Source of the DNA: Sneathiella limimaris
GTDB lineage: Bacteria > Pseudomonadota > Alphaproteobacteria > Sneathiellales > Sneathiellaceae
DNA length: 64,000 bases
Direction of reading: 5' to 3'
Assembly (NCBI RefSeq): GCF_012932565.1
Contig: NZ_JABBYJ010000003.1
Location: 248,001-312,000, forward strand
Under the pieces are notes generated by a model. That model saw only the letters and a list, made by a program, of their open reading frames with translations, had not been told where the DNA came from and did not search any database. The position numbers were made by a program, and so were the translations under genes. Below are positions 26,801 through 36,700 of this stretch, in pieces. The stretch's first letter is position 1. Every line of letters starts with the position of its first letter.

Positions 26801-29800
26801 ATGTCACAGTCCCCAGTTCGCCCCCACTCTGGAATAGACCTTGAGCAAGTTCATAATTTGCTCCACCTAATCTCAAGCCCTGCCTGCCTGGTAACCCCCA
26901 ACTTGCAGATTGAAGCTGGAAACCTTGCGTTTGAAACACTCGTAAATTCAAATGGGCAAGGATTACAGAACCATTCTGTTCAAGAGTTCCTGGATCCGGA
27001 AACCTGCTCAAAAATCGACGCTTACCTTAAAAATAGGCAGCTCCACGCCCCTCTCACGGTGCAAAATGCCAAATTTACGGCCAAAACACAGACATGGGAT
27101 GTACGAGAAGCGTCACTGGCTGCTTTTCAGGAATTTTTCATCCTGAAATTGGATGTAGAAGCTGAAATCACAAAGGACATGTTTCGCGGGATTGGCTCTT
27201 CCGCCCTGGTCCATTCCTTATTGGAAACAATTCCCGCACCCGTGTTCTGTAAAGACGCAAATCATATCTATACAGCCTGCAATGAAGAGTTTCTTCAGTT
27301 CCATGGGTTCAAACGTGAAGATGTTATTGGGAAGAACGTTTTTGAGGTTGCACCGGAAAATATGGCAAAAGTTTTTCGAGAGGCAGATGAAGAACTGTTT
27401 GCGCGTGGTGGCCGACAAATATACGAGACCCAGACACAGCGAGTGGACGGTGTCGTTTGCGACGTGATGTTCCACAAGTCCGTTATCAATGACAGTGAGG
27501 GGAACCCACTTGGACTGATCGGAATTAGTCTGGATATCACTAAACGCAAAGATGTCGAGCGGCAGCTTGAAGAAACAAAGAACCTTCTAACGGCAGTCAT
27601 CGACCACAGTCCCGCCCATATTTTCATCAAAGATCTCAACGGTATCTATCAACTTGCCAGTGATGAACTGGTTGAAAAGCTCGATGTTGAAACTAAGGTC
27701 ATGGTTGGCCGAAATGATGACGAGTTGTTTCCTCCTGAAATCGCCAAAAGTTTCATAGAGAATGATAAGGAGGTTATAAGGTCCAAGAAACCAATCACAG
27801 AGCGAACTAACCTTCCTTATCAAGGCTCAACTATTCATTATTTGACCGTCAAATTTCCGCTTCTGGATCAAAATGATGAGATTATTGGTGTCGCCGGCAT
27901 CGCAACTGATATCACGGATCTCAAGAATGCCGAAGATCAACTGCAGCTAGCCGCTGATAATCTGGAAGAGCAGGTTAACCTGAGAACCAAGGAGCTCTCT
28001 GAAGAGGTCAAAACCCGTAAACAAGCGGAACAGAATATCCATGAAATCCTGTCCATTAGTCCCATTGGCGTAGGGGTTGCAGACCTGAAGTCCAGTGTCA
28101 TTACCATGGAAAACCAGGCTCTGGTAGATCAGTTCGGTGGAGGGGAAAATTCCCTAGTAGGTAAGCTCGCGACCGACCGATGGAAGAACATAGAAGATCA
28201 AAAAATCTTCGTTAAGAATATTCGAAAATATGGAAATTTTGAGTTCAGTGAAGTTGAACTTGTCCGATTTAACGGGGAAGTTTTCCCTGGCAAAATCTAT
28301 GGCAAAATCCTGGATCGCGAAGATGCGGAATATATCGTTTTCTGGGTCGTTGATCTGACAGAAGAAAAGCAGATCCTCGAAAAAATTGAAAACAGTGAAA
28401 AAGCTTTACGCGAAATGTTGGCCGTCAGCCCCGTTGCGTTGGGTATTTCAGATGTGCAATCCGGCGAAATTTCTCTCGTCAATGAAAGCCTTTGTCGTCT
28501 TCTGGGAATACCTGAGGCTGAACTGATTGGAAATACCACCTTCCAGTTCTGGAGAAACCAGGAAGACAGGGACGCTTTCGTCAAGGAATTTAGGGAAACA
28601 GGAAAAGTTAAGCCCCAGGAGATGCTAATCCAGCGCTATACTGGTGAACCTATCTGGGTTCTGATCAGCTGGACAGGGATCAAAATTGACAATCAAAAGA
28701 AGATTGTATTTTGGCTGAACGATATCTCTCAAATCAAAGAAGCGGAAGCCGTCTTGAGAGAATCTCATGAAATGCTGGAAAAACGGGTCCAGGAAAGAAC
28801 TGAAGAACTTGAGGCTGAAATTCAGGAAAGACGAAAGATCGAAACTGCCCTTCGGAAAAGCGAAGAACAGTTCGAAGCTTTTGCAACCTCTGCTTCAGAC
28901 TGGTTTTGGGGAACCGATGAAAACCTCCGATTTAACCATCTGTCCGATCGCTTTACTGAAATGACAGGCCTCAGCCGGGAGGAGGTTCTGGGACAACAGC
29001 GCTTCAGTGTAGTTGACAGAATTGGTCTTGATGGAGAGCTCGCTGATCACAAGGAAACTCTCCTTAAACATCTTCCATTCCGCGATTTCAGATACTCCAT
29101 TTCGCGTGAAGACGGGGAGATATTCTATGTCTCCATCAGTGGGATTCCCATACATGACCATCTCGGAAATTTTAAGGGATATCGGGGCGCTGGCCGAGAT
29201 ATCACCCATGAGAAGATGGCTGAAGAGCAAGCACGTGAGATGGAAGAAAAACTTCACCAATCCCAAAAGATGGAAGCTATCGGACAACTCACAGGTGGCG
29301 TTGCCCATGACTTCAACAACATTCTGGCTGTAATCCTTGGCAATGTGGAACTTGCCAATGAAAAACTGGAGAAAGACACCCAGCTGAACCGCCATCTCAG
29401 GGCAATTGAAAATTCTGCATTGAAGGGTGCCCAGCTTACAGAACGTCTGCTGGCCTATTCCCGAAAGCAGGAACTGCGGCCTGTCGAAATCCAACTGAAC
29501 TCGCTTGTTAAAGATATTCTGACGCTAATTGACCGGCTCCTCGGTGAAACCATCCGAATAAGCACTCATTTCTCCATTGATATTCCGCCAGTTTTTGCAG
29601 ACTCCCATCAATTGGAAAACGCCCTGATGAACCTTTGCATCAATTCCCGTGATGCTATGCCCGATGGCGGTTGGCTGGAAATCCGGACCGGTTCCATGAC
29701 CTTGACCGAAACCACCGCCGCAGAATATTCAGAACTGAAACCCGGCACCTATAGCTGGCTGGAAGTTGAGGACAGCGGTAAGGGTATGAGTGAGGAAACA

Positions 29801-29983
29801 CTTGAAAAAGTATTTGAGCCGTTTTTTACAACCAAAGAAGTAGGCAAAGGAACCGGCCTTGGCCTGAGCATGATTTATGGCTTTGCCCATCAATCAAATG
29901 GAACGGTCACGATGCAAAGTACACCCGGGAAAGGAACCCGTGCGCGGATTATCCTGCCCAGTTACCTGACTTTTACGAGCTAG
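26801..29983 (+). CDS. Soluble multi-PAS histidine kinase (orphan), coupled to the preceding kinase
   Basis: A 1060-residue protein without membrane helices. I count six PAS-like segments (roughly residues 10-125, 130-250, 260-375, 410-520, 525-640 and 690-805), with coiled coils after the third ([19 protein letters not shown]) and the fifth ([15 protein letters not shown]). Then come HisKA ([19 protein letters not shown], His 836) and HATPase ([32 protein letters not shown]). Close relatives of this C-terminus often carry a receiver domain; this one stops at the ATPase domain. Its ATG directly follows the TAG of the membrane kinase. The pair may form a heteromer or share a distant response regulator. 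The first PAS segment is the least certain. Confidence 0.92.
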   Translation: MSQSPVRPHSGIDLEQVHNLLHLISSPACLVTPNLQIEAGNLAFETLVNSNGQGLQNHSVQEFLDPETCSKIDAYLKNRQLHAPLTVQNAKFTAKTQTWDVREASLAAFQEFFILKLDVEAEITKDMFRGIGSSALVHSLLETIPAPVFCKDANHIYTACNEEFLQFHGFKREDVIGKNVFEVAPENMAKVFREADEELFARGGRQIYETQTQRVDGVVCDVMFHKSVINDSEGNPLGLIGISLDITKRKDVERQLEETKNLLTAVIDHSPAHIFIKDLNGIYQLASDELVEKLDVETKVMVGRNDDELFPPEIAKSFIENDKEVIRSKKPITERTNLPYQGSTIHYLTVKFPLLDQNDEIIGVAGIATDITDLKNAEDQLQLAADNLEEQVNLRTKELSEEVKTRKQAEQNIHEILSISPIGVGVADLKSSVITMENQALVDQFGGGENSLVGKLATDRWKNIEDQKIFVKNIRKYGNFEFSEVELVRFNGEVFPGKIYGKILDREDAEYIVFWVVDLTEEKQILEKIENSEKALREMLAVSPVALGISDVQSGEISLVNESLCRLLGIPEAELIGNTTFQFWRNQEDRDAFVKEFRETGKVKPQEMLIQRYTGEPIWVLISWTGIKIDNQKKIVFWLNDISQIKEAEAVLRESHEMLEKRVQERTEELEAEIQERRKIETALRKSEEQFEAFATSASDWFWGTDENLRFNHLSDRFTEMTGLSREEVLGQQRFSVVDRIGLDGELADHKETLLKHLPFRDFRYSISREDGEIFYVSISGIPIHDHLGNFKGYRGAGRDITHEKMAEEQAREMEEKLHQSQKMEAIGQLTGGVAHDFNNILAVILGNVELANEKLEKDTQLNRHLRAIENSALKGAQLTERLLAYSRKQELRPVEIQLNSLVKDILTLIDRLLGETIRISTHFSIDIPPVFADSHQLENALMNLCINSRDAMPDGGWLEIRTGSMTLTETTAAEYSELKPGTYSWLEVEDSGKGMSEETLEKVFEPFFTTKEVGKGTGLGLSMIYGFAHQSNGTVTMQSTPGKGTRARIILPSYLTFTS

Positions 29984-29998
29984 AGATCGACGATCCGC

Positions 29999-31219
29999 TT
30001 AATCCACCATGGCCTGATAGACAAGAGCACGCAGCTCTTTTCGAAGTGGATAGAAGCTAGAGGGCAATAACTGCGTGGCAAAAAGCACCACGAGATCCTC
30101 AAGCGGATCAACCCAAAAAACCGTGCTTGCCATGCCACCCCAGCCAAAATCACCGGGAGAGCCCATCATCTGGGCTTTTGCGGGCTCCAGCATGACCCAA
30201 CCACCAAGGCCAAAACCAACGCCAGCAAATGAAACCTCTGAAAACACAGGTTGCCCCATAGACGCTAAATCACCCGGCATATGGTTGCTGGTGATGAAAT
30301 CAACAGTGCGACTACCCAGAATACGATCACTTCCAACTTGTCCACGGCGGCGGATCATATCGGCAAATTTCAGGTAATCTCCAACTGTTGAAAGCAGGCC
30401 ACCACCACCTGACAGGCAGGAAACCTTCCCAGACATATAAATGGAGTTTTCAGCTGCATCCACCAGCTTCATCTTACCGTTTTCATCAGGTGTATAACTA
30501 TTCGCAAGTCGCGCCTGTTTATCCGCACTGATGTCGAAAGATGTGTCTGTCATGCCCAAAGGATCCAGGATGACTGACTGCAAATACTGATCAAGACTTT
30601 GCCCAGAAATAACCTCGACCAGGCGCCCGACCACATCGGTGGAAACGCCATAGTTCCAACGTGAGCCAGGCTCAAACTTCAAGGGCATTTCAGCCAGGCG
30701 GTCTACCTGAGCAGCCAAGCCCCCTTTCGCCAGGGGCCCGAAATTCATTTTCTCTTCTGCGTAAAGGCTTTCCAAAACGCCTAGATTGAAATCATAGGTC
30801 AAGCCGGAGCAGTGAGTTAGCAAATGATGGATCGTCGGCGGTGTCTGGCAAGGCTCCGTATCCTCAACAGACTGAGCGTTTTTCCGAACAACCCGCATAT
30901 CCTTGAAGGAAGGGATAAAGGCTTCCACCGGATCATCCAGGTGGAAAAGCCCTTTTTCATACAAGGTCATCAGAGCAATGGAGGTAATCGGCTTAGTCAT
31001 GGAATAAAAGCGGGCAATAGTATTCCCTTGCCAAGGCTTTTGCCCCTCCACATCCCGATTACCGGTCCAGTTGAAATAGACAGTCTCCCCACCCCGGGCG
31101 ACCAGCGTTTGGGCACCGGGAAGTTTTCCCGCATCCACATATCGCTGCATCCAGTCAGTGATGTTTTCAAGCCGCGCACTTGAAAAGCCCAGTTTTTCTG
31201 GTTTGTCTGTCAATTCCAT
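29999..31219 (-). CDS. Serine hydrolase of the beta-lactamase/class C (PBP-like) family
   Basis: A 406-residue beta-lactamase-fold serine hydrolase. The nucleophile motif SMTK is in ARFYSMTKPITS near residue 70, and the second motif Y-x-x is in RWNYGVSTDVVGRLVE near residue 190. The HHLLTHCSGLTYDF segment between them is typical of the EstB/LovD-like 'class C beta-lactamase-related' esterases. No signal peptide is visible, so a cytoplasmic esterase or transesterase is more likely than an antibiotic-resistance enzyme. GGGGGACT precedes ATG 31219. It follows the FAH-family gene on the same strand by 37 bases and may share its operon. Substrate unknown. Confidence 0.87.
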   Translation of the reverse strand: MELTDKPEKLGFSSARLENITDWMQRYVDAGKLPGAQTLVARGGETVYFNWTGNRDVEGQKPWQGNTIARFYSMTKPITSIALMTLYEKGLFHLDDPVEAFIPSFKDMRVVRKNAQSVEDTEPCQTPPTIHHLLTHCSGLTYDFNLGVLESLYAEEKMNFGPLAKGGLAAQVDRLAEMPLKFEPGSRWNYGVSTDVVGRLVEVISGQSLDQYLQSVILDPLGMTDTSFDISADKQARLANSYTPDENGKMKLVDAAENSIYMSGKVSCLSGGGGLLSTVGDYLKFADMIRRRGQVGSDRILGSRTVDFITSNHMPGDLASMGQPVFSEVSFAGVGFGLGGWVMLEPAKAQMMGSPGDFGWGGMASTVFWVDPLEDLVVLFATQLLPSSFYPLRKELRALVYQAMVD

Positions 31220-31256
31220 CTGAAGTCCCCCTTTGTTTTTATTTTATTATGCCTTT

Positions 31257-32108
31257 TTACGGCTTCGCAGGAACTGTTTTCTGTGTTTGACGTCCAAGGC
31301 CTTCGACCTCAAGCGTCATTGTTTGACCCGGTTTCAGATATATTGGATCAGGCTTGATACCCATTCCCACACCAGGTGGTGTTCCTGTCGAGATAATGTC
31401 ACCTGGCTCCAAAGTCATAAACTCAGTCAAATGCGCAATAATTGTCGGAACGTCAAAAATCATCGTGGCAGTTGTTCCACTTTGATAGCGATGACCATCC
31501 ACTTCTAGCCACATTGGGATGTTGCTTGTATCACCAACCTCATCCTTGGTCACCATCCATGGGCCAATTGGACCGAATGTGTCATGGCTTTTACCCTTAA
31601 CCCATTGGCCGGACCGCTCTGATTGAAATGCCCGTTCAGAAACATCGTTGATGGTGCAATAGCCAGCCACGTAATCCAGCGCATCCTCTTTCGAGACATA
31701 TTTGGCCCGCTTGCCGATCACAACGCCAAGCTCAACTTCCCAGTCGGTTTTTTCTGAGTTGCGAGGAATTTCTACATCGTCATTCGGACCGCAAATGGCC
31801 GTTGTTGCCTTCATAAAGACGATTGGCTCATTCGGGATCGGGTTTCCGGTTTCTGCCGCATGGTCTGAATAATTCAATCCTATACAGATGAATTTCCCAA
31901 CACTGCCGACACAAGGACCGATACGAGGATCGCCGCTCACCTCTGGCAATGCAGCCACATCAACTGCTTTGAGCTTGGCCAGCCCTTCATCAGTCAATAC
32001 AGATCCGTCGATATCATCCACAATACCTTCCAGGCTCCGGATTACCCCATTTTCATCCAGCACACCAGGCTTTTCCGCGCCAACTGGCCCATATCGCAAT
32101 AACTTCAT
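31257..32108 (-). CDS. Fumarylacetoacetate hydrolase (FAH) family protein
   Basis: A 283-residue FAH-family protein. The C-terminal catalytic domain has FICIGLNYSDHAAETG, the metal-binding E...E pair in TDWEVELGVVIG and D in YCTINDVSERAFQ, and IISTGTPPGVGMG near the end. The N-terminus (MKLLRYGPVGAEKPGVLD) is that of the group often named 2,4-diketo-3-deoxy-L-fuconate hydrolase or, loosely, 'ureidoglycolate lyase'. The sequence supports hydrolysis or decarboxylation of a small 2-oxo or diketo acid with Mg2+; which one is open. AAGGAAG precedes the ATG. It probably heads a two-gene unit with the serine hydrolase. Confidence 0.88.
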   Translation of the reverse strand: MKLLRYGPVGAEKPGVLDENGVIRSLEGIVDDIDGSVLTDEGLAKLKAVDVAALPEVSGDPRIGPCVGSVGKFICIGLNYSDHAAETGNPIPNEPIVFMKATTAICGPNDDVEIPRNSEKTDWEVELGVVIGKRAKYVSKEDALDYVAGYCTINDVSERAFQSERSGQWVKGKSHDTFGPIGPWMVTKDEVGDTSNIPMWLEVDGHRYQSGTTATMIFDVPTIIAHLTEFMTLEPGDIISTGTPPGVGMGIKPDPIYLKPGQTMTLEVEGLGRQTQKTVPAKP

Positions 32109-32295
32109 CAGTTCTTCCTTTTCTTTGCAGGCCCCACCAAATTTTGTCCATCCGTTATAGCACTATTTCACGACAGCGTAAGATGCTCTCATCCCACCTT
32201 GTGAAAACTTCTGAGATTAAGACTGTTCAGAAGAGCAAAGTTTGGAGTAGGCTTCTGAGAAAAGAAAAGAACCAGCCTTAGGCGATACTGACCTC

Positions 32296-33066
32296 ATGAT
32301 CGATCAAATAATAAATGACTTTAATGTCTATCATTTCGGACTGATTTGCCTCGCTTTTAGTCTGGGCGGACTGGTCAAGGGGATCTCTTCCTTTGGTTTG
32401 CCGACGGTTTCAATTCCAATCTTGATTTTTGCCCTGCCCTTACCGACGGCTATTTCAATACTGGCTGTCCCGCTCGTCCTCAGCAACTTTTATCAAATGA
32501 TGATTTCAGGGAATATCAAAGGGTCAATCCAGCGGCACTGGAGCCTCTACTTGTCAGTACTGGCAACTCTGCCAATTGGCGTGTATTTCCTGTCCTCTGC
32601 AGATACAAACACGCTGTCCATTATTCTGGGTGCAGTTCTAATTCTTGTAACGTCTCTGGAACTTTTGGGCATCAGCCTTTCTTTTGTTAAGACCAAAGAA
32701 GCTTTTGTCGCCCCTGCAATTGGAGTCTTCTCCGGCATTATTGGCGGGATGACATCCCTATTTGCCATCATGCCAATCTTCTTCCTAGTGGCCCTTGGAA
32801 TTGAGAAAGACCGCTTCGTTTCTGCGGTTAGTGTGCTTTTATTCTCCGGCAGCACGTTGCTGGCAATCAGTCTACAACGGACGGATCACCTCGGCCTGTT
32901 GGAAGGGGTTTATGGGATATTGGGCATGATCCCTATTGTCATCGCCATCTGGGTGGGAACCCAGCTTCGTAAACGCGTTGATCAGGATCTCTTTCGGAAA
33001 GTTGTTCTTTCCCTGATCCTGTTAATTGGGATCTCAATGATTTATCGATCCACAATCGGCTTTTAA
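32296..33066 (+). CDS. TauE/SafE family membrane permease
   Basis: A 256-residue integral membrane protein with about eight helices in two repeats. The GGLVKGISSFGLPTVSIPIL segment near the start and SGIIGGMTSLFAIMPIFFLVALGIEK in the second half are the paired motifs of the TauE/SafE (DUF81) family, which includes sulfite/organosulfonate exporters. Actual cargo is unknown. It is preceded by a 187-base gap after the FAH gene start (divergent) and is convergent with the symporter-kinase gene with six bases between. No sulfur-metabolism gene is adjacent. Confidence 0.87.
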   Translation: MIDQIINDFNVYHFGLICLAFSLGGLVKGISSFGLPTVSIPILIFALPLPTAISILAVPLVLSNFYQMMISGNIKGSIQRHWSLYLSVLATLPIGVYFLSSADTNTLSIILGAVLILVTSLELLGISLSFVKTKEAFVAPAIGVFSGIIGGMTSLFAIMPIFFLVALGIEKDRFVSAVSVLLFSGSTLLAISLQRTDHLGLLEGVYGILGMIPIVIAIWVGTQLRKRVDQDLFRKVVLSLILLIGISMIYRSTIGF

Positions 33067-33072
33067 TCCGAT

Positions 33073-35829
33073 TTAGTCTCCGGTTTCCGCCAGAATTTCT
33101 GCCCGCTCGATGGGCAGCGTAAAGGTGAAAATAGCTCCGCCTTCATTGCTATTTTCTGCCCAAATCCGCCCCCCAAGATAGGTTACGATCTGCCGGCAAA
33201 TCGCAAGTCCGAGACCAGATCCTTGCGGTTTATGACCAATTGGTGAGACAGACTGATGAAAGCGTTCAAAGATTTTCTCTTTTAAGGGAGCCGGAACTCC
33301 AAGCCCATTATCCTGAACTGAAACCCAAACCTCCCCGTCCTGATGACCCGCTTTAAGTATGATTTCACCCTGGTTTTGATTGCAAAACTTGATGGCATTG
33401 GAAATCAGGTTAATGATCACTTGAATTAACTGATCCCGATCGGCCTGAATAGCCGGCAAATCTTCTTCCACCTCCATGTGAAGATCAATCCCCTTCTCCT
33501 TGATCAGGCCGTTAAGTGCAAAAACCGCCTCCTCAATGGTCGCGGAAAGATCCACATCCTCAAGGGACCAATCCATCCGGCCCGCTTCCATCTTGGCAAG
33601 GTCCAGCAACTGATCAATCAAGCGGGTTAGTCGCTCACTTTCGTTAATAATGATCCCCAGAAACCGGGTTCGATCCTCCACCGAGACTTGCGGATTATCG
33701 GACAGGATCTCCCCAAAGGCGCGAAGGCTGGTAAGCGGCGTTCGCAGTTCATGACTAACCATGGATAGAAAGTCATCCTTCAGGCTATCCAGCTCTTTCA
33801 AGCGGGCATTGGCTAACTGCAACTGCTGTGTTGCTTCCTCAAGCTCAGCAGATTTCTGTTCCAACTGATGGCTATATTCAATGACCTGACTGGTTTCATC
33901 GAGGATCTTGTAAACCTCATCAAGGCTAACAATGTCCCCCTTAACAATAGATCCGATCAACACCCTTGACGTCGCAGAACCAATCGACCCTGCCAATAAC
34001 CGTTCTGCGTATTCCAGAAGGGCAGGATCTACGACCTGGCTTTTACGCAAGTTCAGCATCCGATCGTCTGCAAACTCCCGAAAAGCTTCATCAACGCGGC
34101 CGACACCAACAAACCGCCCGACGAGGGCTTGCAGCTCTCCAACGGTTACCGTGCCTTTCCAATAACTGCTATCACCACTTTTTTCCGTTAGCTTGAACAC
34201 GTCCACAAACAATCGGGATTGAATGCGTTCAATGGTGCTCTGATGACTGAGGAGTGAGATCACCCAATAGGCCCCAATATTGAGGAACATGCTCCAGATC
34301 ATGGCATGTGTCAGTCGGTCAAATCCGTCCAGCCCAAAAAGGGTGTAGGGTTTTAGCCAACTAATCCCGAACGGTCCTTCCTCGATAAAGCTGATCGGCA
34401 ACCAACCAGATTGCGCCAATGAGGGAAGCAGCAAAGTATAGAGCCAGGCCAAAGTGCCAAGTGACAGACCGACAAGGGCCCCGCTAAAGGTGGCGTTTCG
34501 CCAGAAAATTCCGCCAATGATCACCGGTGCAAACTGCGCCGCAGCCGCAAAAGAGACGAGACCAATAGTCACGAGAGAATAGGACTCACTGGCAAATCGG
34601 TAATAGCCATAGCCAAGGATCAGGATCAGCAGAATACTGGCCCGGCGAATGCTGAGAAGCAGACCAGTCAGATCCGCATTTTTAGTCACATTCACCCAGC
34701 GCCATCTCAAAAGCAACGGCATCACAAGGTCATTACAAACCATTGTCGCAAGGGCGATTGCAGCCACAATCACCATGGAGGTTGCCGCGGACAATCCACC
34801 AAGGAAAGCGATCAGGGATATAATCCCCTTGTCATAGTAAAGCGGAACGGTCAGCACGAACATATCTGCATCCGCTGGAGCGCTTGAAAATGCTAGCCGA
34901 CCCCCGAGGGCAATTGGCAACACGAAGATATTTATGACCAACAGATAAGCCGGGAACAACCATGCGGCCTTTCGCAAATAGTCTTCATCGGGATTTTCCA
35001 CAGCAGTGATATAAAATTGCCGCGGCAAACAGATAATCGCGGCCATGGAGAGGATCGTCATGGTGATCCAAAGGCTGTAATCCGCATCATCCGATACCGT
35101 GAAAAGTGTCCTCAGCTCCGGGTTCACGGAAGCCCGTTGGAAAATATCGGCAAATCCATCAAAGATGCCATAAGTCACGAACACCCCAACGCAAAGAAAC
35201 GCCACCAACTTGACAACGGATTCAAATGCGATGGCTGCAACCAAGCCTTCATGATGCTCGCTGGCATCAATGTGGCGCGTGCCGAAAAGGATCGCAAACA
35301 GGGCTAGCGCAATCGCAACAATTAAAGTCGTATCAAGAAAGAAGATCGGTTCAATCGGAATTTCGGGAATAGTCCCCCCACCGGAATAGGTGATCAGGAT
35401 CCGAAAACTGGTCGCGATGGATTTCAGCTGCAGGGAAATATAGGGCATGGTTCCCACAACAGCGATAATAGTCACAAGCCCGCCAAGGGCTGAACGCTTG
35501 CCGTAGCGAGAAGCTATAAAGTCAGCGATTGAGGTAATGCGGTTCTGTTTACAAATCCGGATGATTTTGATCCAGACAAAGGACCAGAGCACAAATACCA
35601 GAGTAGGCCCTAAGTAAATCGGCAGGAAGTCCAGACCAGAGGTCGCAGCCCGCCCCACACTACCGTAATAGGTCCAGGATGTACAAAAGACAGCGATAGA
35701 GAGGGTATAAATATAAGGATTTCTAGAAAGGACGTTTTTTATGCTGCTCCGGCTATCCACATAATGCGCGATCGCAAACAACAAGCCCAGATAGAGGAAA
35801 GAGGCGGTAATAACGACACTACTGGACAT
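33073..35829 (-). CDS. Sodium/solute symporter-STAC-histidine kinase fusion (CrbS/MxtR-like)
   Basis: About 918 residues. The N-terminal ~510 residues are a sodium:solute symporter (SSS) domain with about 13 helices. A STAC-like linker follows (about 585-650; TVGELQALVGRFVGVGRVDE), then a coiled coil (ELEEATQQLQLANARLKELD), HisKA with SHELRTPLTS (His 693) and HATPase with NLISNAIKF, DNGLGVP and GSGLGLAICRQ. This is the layout of CrbS/MxtR, which senses or transports a small carboxylate and controls acs in other proteobacteria. ATG 35829 follows GGAG by 8 bases and overlaps the small upstream gene by 11 bases. Here it lies in the same direction as acs, three genes downstream. No receiver domain is present. 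Confidence 0.93.
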   Translation of the reverse strand: MSSSVVITASFLYLGLLFAIAHYVDSRSSIKNVLSRNPYIYTLSIAVFCTSWTYYGSVGRAATSGLDFLPIYLGPTLVFVLWSFVWIKIIRICKQNRITSIADFIASRYGKRSALGGLVTIIAVVGTMPYISLQLKSIATSFRILITYSGGGTIPEIPIEPIFFLDTTLIVAIALALFAILFGTRHIDASEHHEGLVAAIAFESVVKLVAFLCVGVFVTYGIFDGFADIFQRASVNPELRTLFTVSDDADYSLWITMTILSMAAIICLPRQFYITAVENPDEDYLRKAAWLFPAYLLVINIFVLPIALGGRLAFSSAPADADMFVLTVPLYYDKGIISLIAFLGGLSAATSMVIVAAIALATMVCNDLVMPLLLRWRWVNVTKNADLTGLLLSIRRASILLILILGYGYYRFASESYSLVTIGLVSFAAAAQFAPVIIGGIFWRNATFSGALVGLSLGTLAWLYTLLLPSLAQSGWLPISFIEEGPFGISWLKPYTLFGLDGFDRLTHAMIWSMFLNIGAYWVISLLSHQSTIERIQSRLFVDVFKLTEKSGDSSYWKGTVTVGELQALVGRFVGVGRVDEAFREFADDRMLNLRKSQVVDPALLEYAERLLAGSIGSATSRVLIGSIVKGDIVSLDEVYKILDETSQVIEYSHQLEQKSAELEEATQQLQLANARLKELDSLKDDFLSMVSHELRTPLTSLRAFGEILSDNPQVSVEDRTRFLGIIINESERLTRLIDQLLDLAKMEAGRMDWSLEDVDLSATIEEAVFALNGLIKEKGIDLHMEVEEDLPAIQADRDQLIQVIINLISNAIKFCNQNQGEIILKAGHQDGEVWVSVQDNGLGVPAPLKEKIFERFHQSVSPIGHKPQGSGLGLAICRQIVTYLGGRIWAENSNEGGAIFTFTLPIERAEILAETGD

Positions 35830-36097
35830 CCAGCTTCTCCGACTGCTGGTCCAATGTATCGTTAGAAGGGGTTGGCAAGACGACAGGGGTTGTAGGTTCT
35901 GGCTGGCGTCGCCGCGCACCAATGGCCACAAACAAAATCATCAAGGCCCAGAAGCCAAATAAATATAAAAAACTGAGGGGATAACTGAAAATCAGATCCG
36001 GAAGATCAAAGACCTTAATCAAGGGTGGGAAAATACCAAGCAGGAACAGGCAAAACACCAGAATGGCCCACTCCTTTTTGCGTCCCGTCCTTTGCAT
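35819..36097 (-). CDS. Small two-helix membrane protein linked to the symporter-kinase
   Basis: A 92-residue protein with two membrane helices (about residues 11-27 and 38-60) and a polar, proline- and glutamine-rich tail (RRRQPEPTTPVVLPTP). I do not recognise a named family with certainty. Small two-helix partners (DUF485/DUF4212 type) are known next to SSS transporters such as ActP, and position suggests that role here. It overlaps the start of the symporter-kinase gene by 11 bases and begins 29 bases after the response regulator, so all three are probably one operon. An accessory subunit of the SSS domain is the best guess. Confidence 0.7.
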   Translation of the reverse strand: MQRTGRKKEWAILVFCLFLLGIFPPLIKVFDLPDLIFSYPLSFLYLFGFWALMILFVAIGARRRQPEPTTPVVLPTPSNDTLDQQSEKLDVQ

Positions 36098-36126
36098 AAC
36101 TGTTTACTCCTGGTCCGGCCTCGCTG

Positions 36127-36504
36127 TCAGGAAAGTTCAACCTTCAACAGCTGTTTGGCCGTGTCTGCCAATTCACGCGTTGAAAACGGCTTCGTCACAA
36201 ACCGGTCAGCCCCCAGTTTCATTGCTTTGTCTCGATCAGCCTCTCTGCTCTTAGCCGAGAGCATGATGATTTTCACATTTTTACACGCTGGATTATTCCG
36301 GATTTCCTCACAAACAGCAAAGCCGTCCCGCTTGGGCAGCATAATATCCAAGAGAACGAGATCCGGAACATATTCCTCCACCGCCTTCAAGGCCTGCTCT
36401 CCATCAGACGCAACCCGCACAGTATATCCGGATTGGCGCATAATAAACTGCAGGGACAGGACGATATTTGGCTCATCCTCGACAACCAGCACTGTATTTG
36501 ACAT
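36127..36504 (-). CDS. Receiver-only (CheY-like) response regulator
   Basis: About 125 residues, a single receiver domain with no output. It has the acidic pair in VVEDEPN, the phosphorylation site aspartate in LVLLDIMLPKRDG, the switch serine in IIMLSAKS and the conserved lysine in VTKPFS. I chose ATG 36504 (MSNTVLVVEDE), with AGGGA upstream. It lies between acs and the symporter-kinase gene and is the obvious partner of that kinase. Its CrbR/ErdR counterparts carry a LuxR-type DNA-binding domain; this one ends right after the receiver (KQLLKVELS), so it must act through protein contacts or a phosphorelay. Confidence 0.93.
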   Translation of the reverse strand: MSNTVLVVEDEPNIVLSLQFIMRQSGYTVRVASDGEQALKAVEEYVPDLVLLDIMLPKRDGFAVCEEIRNNPACKNVKIIMLSAKSREADRDKAMKLGADRFVTKPFSTRELADTAKQLLKVELS

Positions 36505-36603
36505 TCTGTCGCGTTCCCTCCCAAGACACAGCGACATGACCCCCATCTGACCTCAATTTGTCATCCAATGGATTTTCTCAAATCATCGGTCAGCCAAAAG
36601 CCA

Positions 36604-36629
36604 CTACACTCACACGCGTGCGAGTGTAG
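36604..36629. repeat. 26-bp near-perfect palindrome between acs and the response regulator gene
   Basis: CTACACTC (36604-36611) and GAGTGTAG (36622-36629) flank CACGCGTG-like centre bases; only one symmetric base pair is mismatched. It lies about 75 bases after the acs stop and 100 bases before the regulator ATG on the minus strand. It has no T-run on either side, so it could be a processing hairpin, a weak terminator or a protein site. Confidence 0.55.
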
Positions 36630-36700
36630 CTCATTATCCAAGGTTTAGCCAAGCCCGATACAATCAGTATACATACAAGCTTGAATTTGAGCCGGAATTC

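Noticed and set aside
29999-31219. Serine hydrolase as an antibiotic-resistance beta-lactamase
   Set aside because: No signal peptide and closer pattern to esterase/transesterase members (SMTK with YGV instead of YSN); resistance is not supported.
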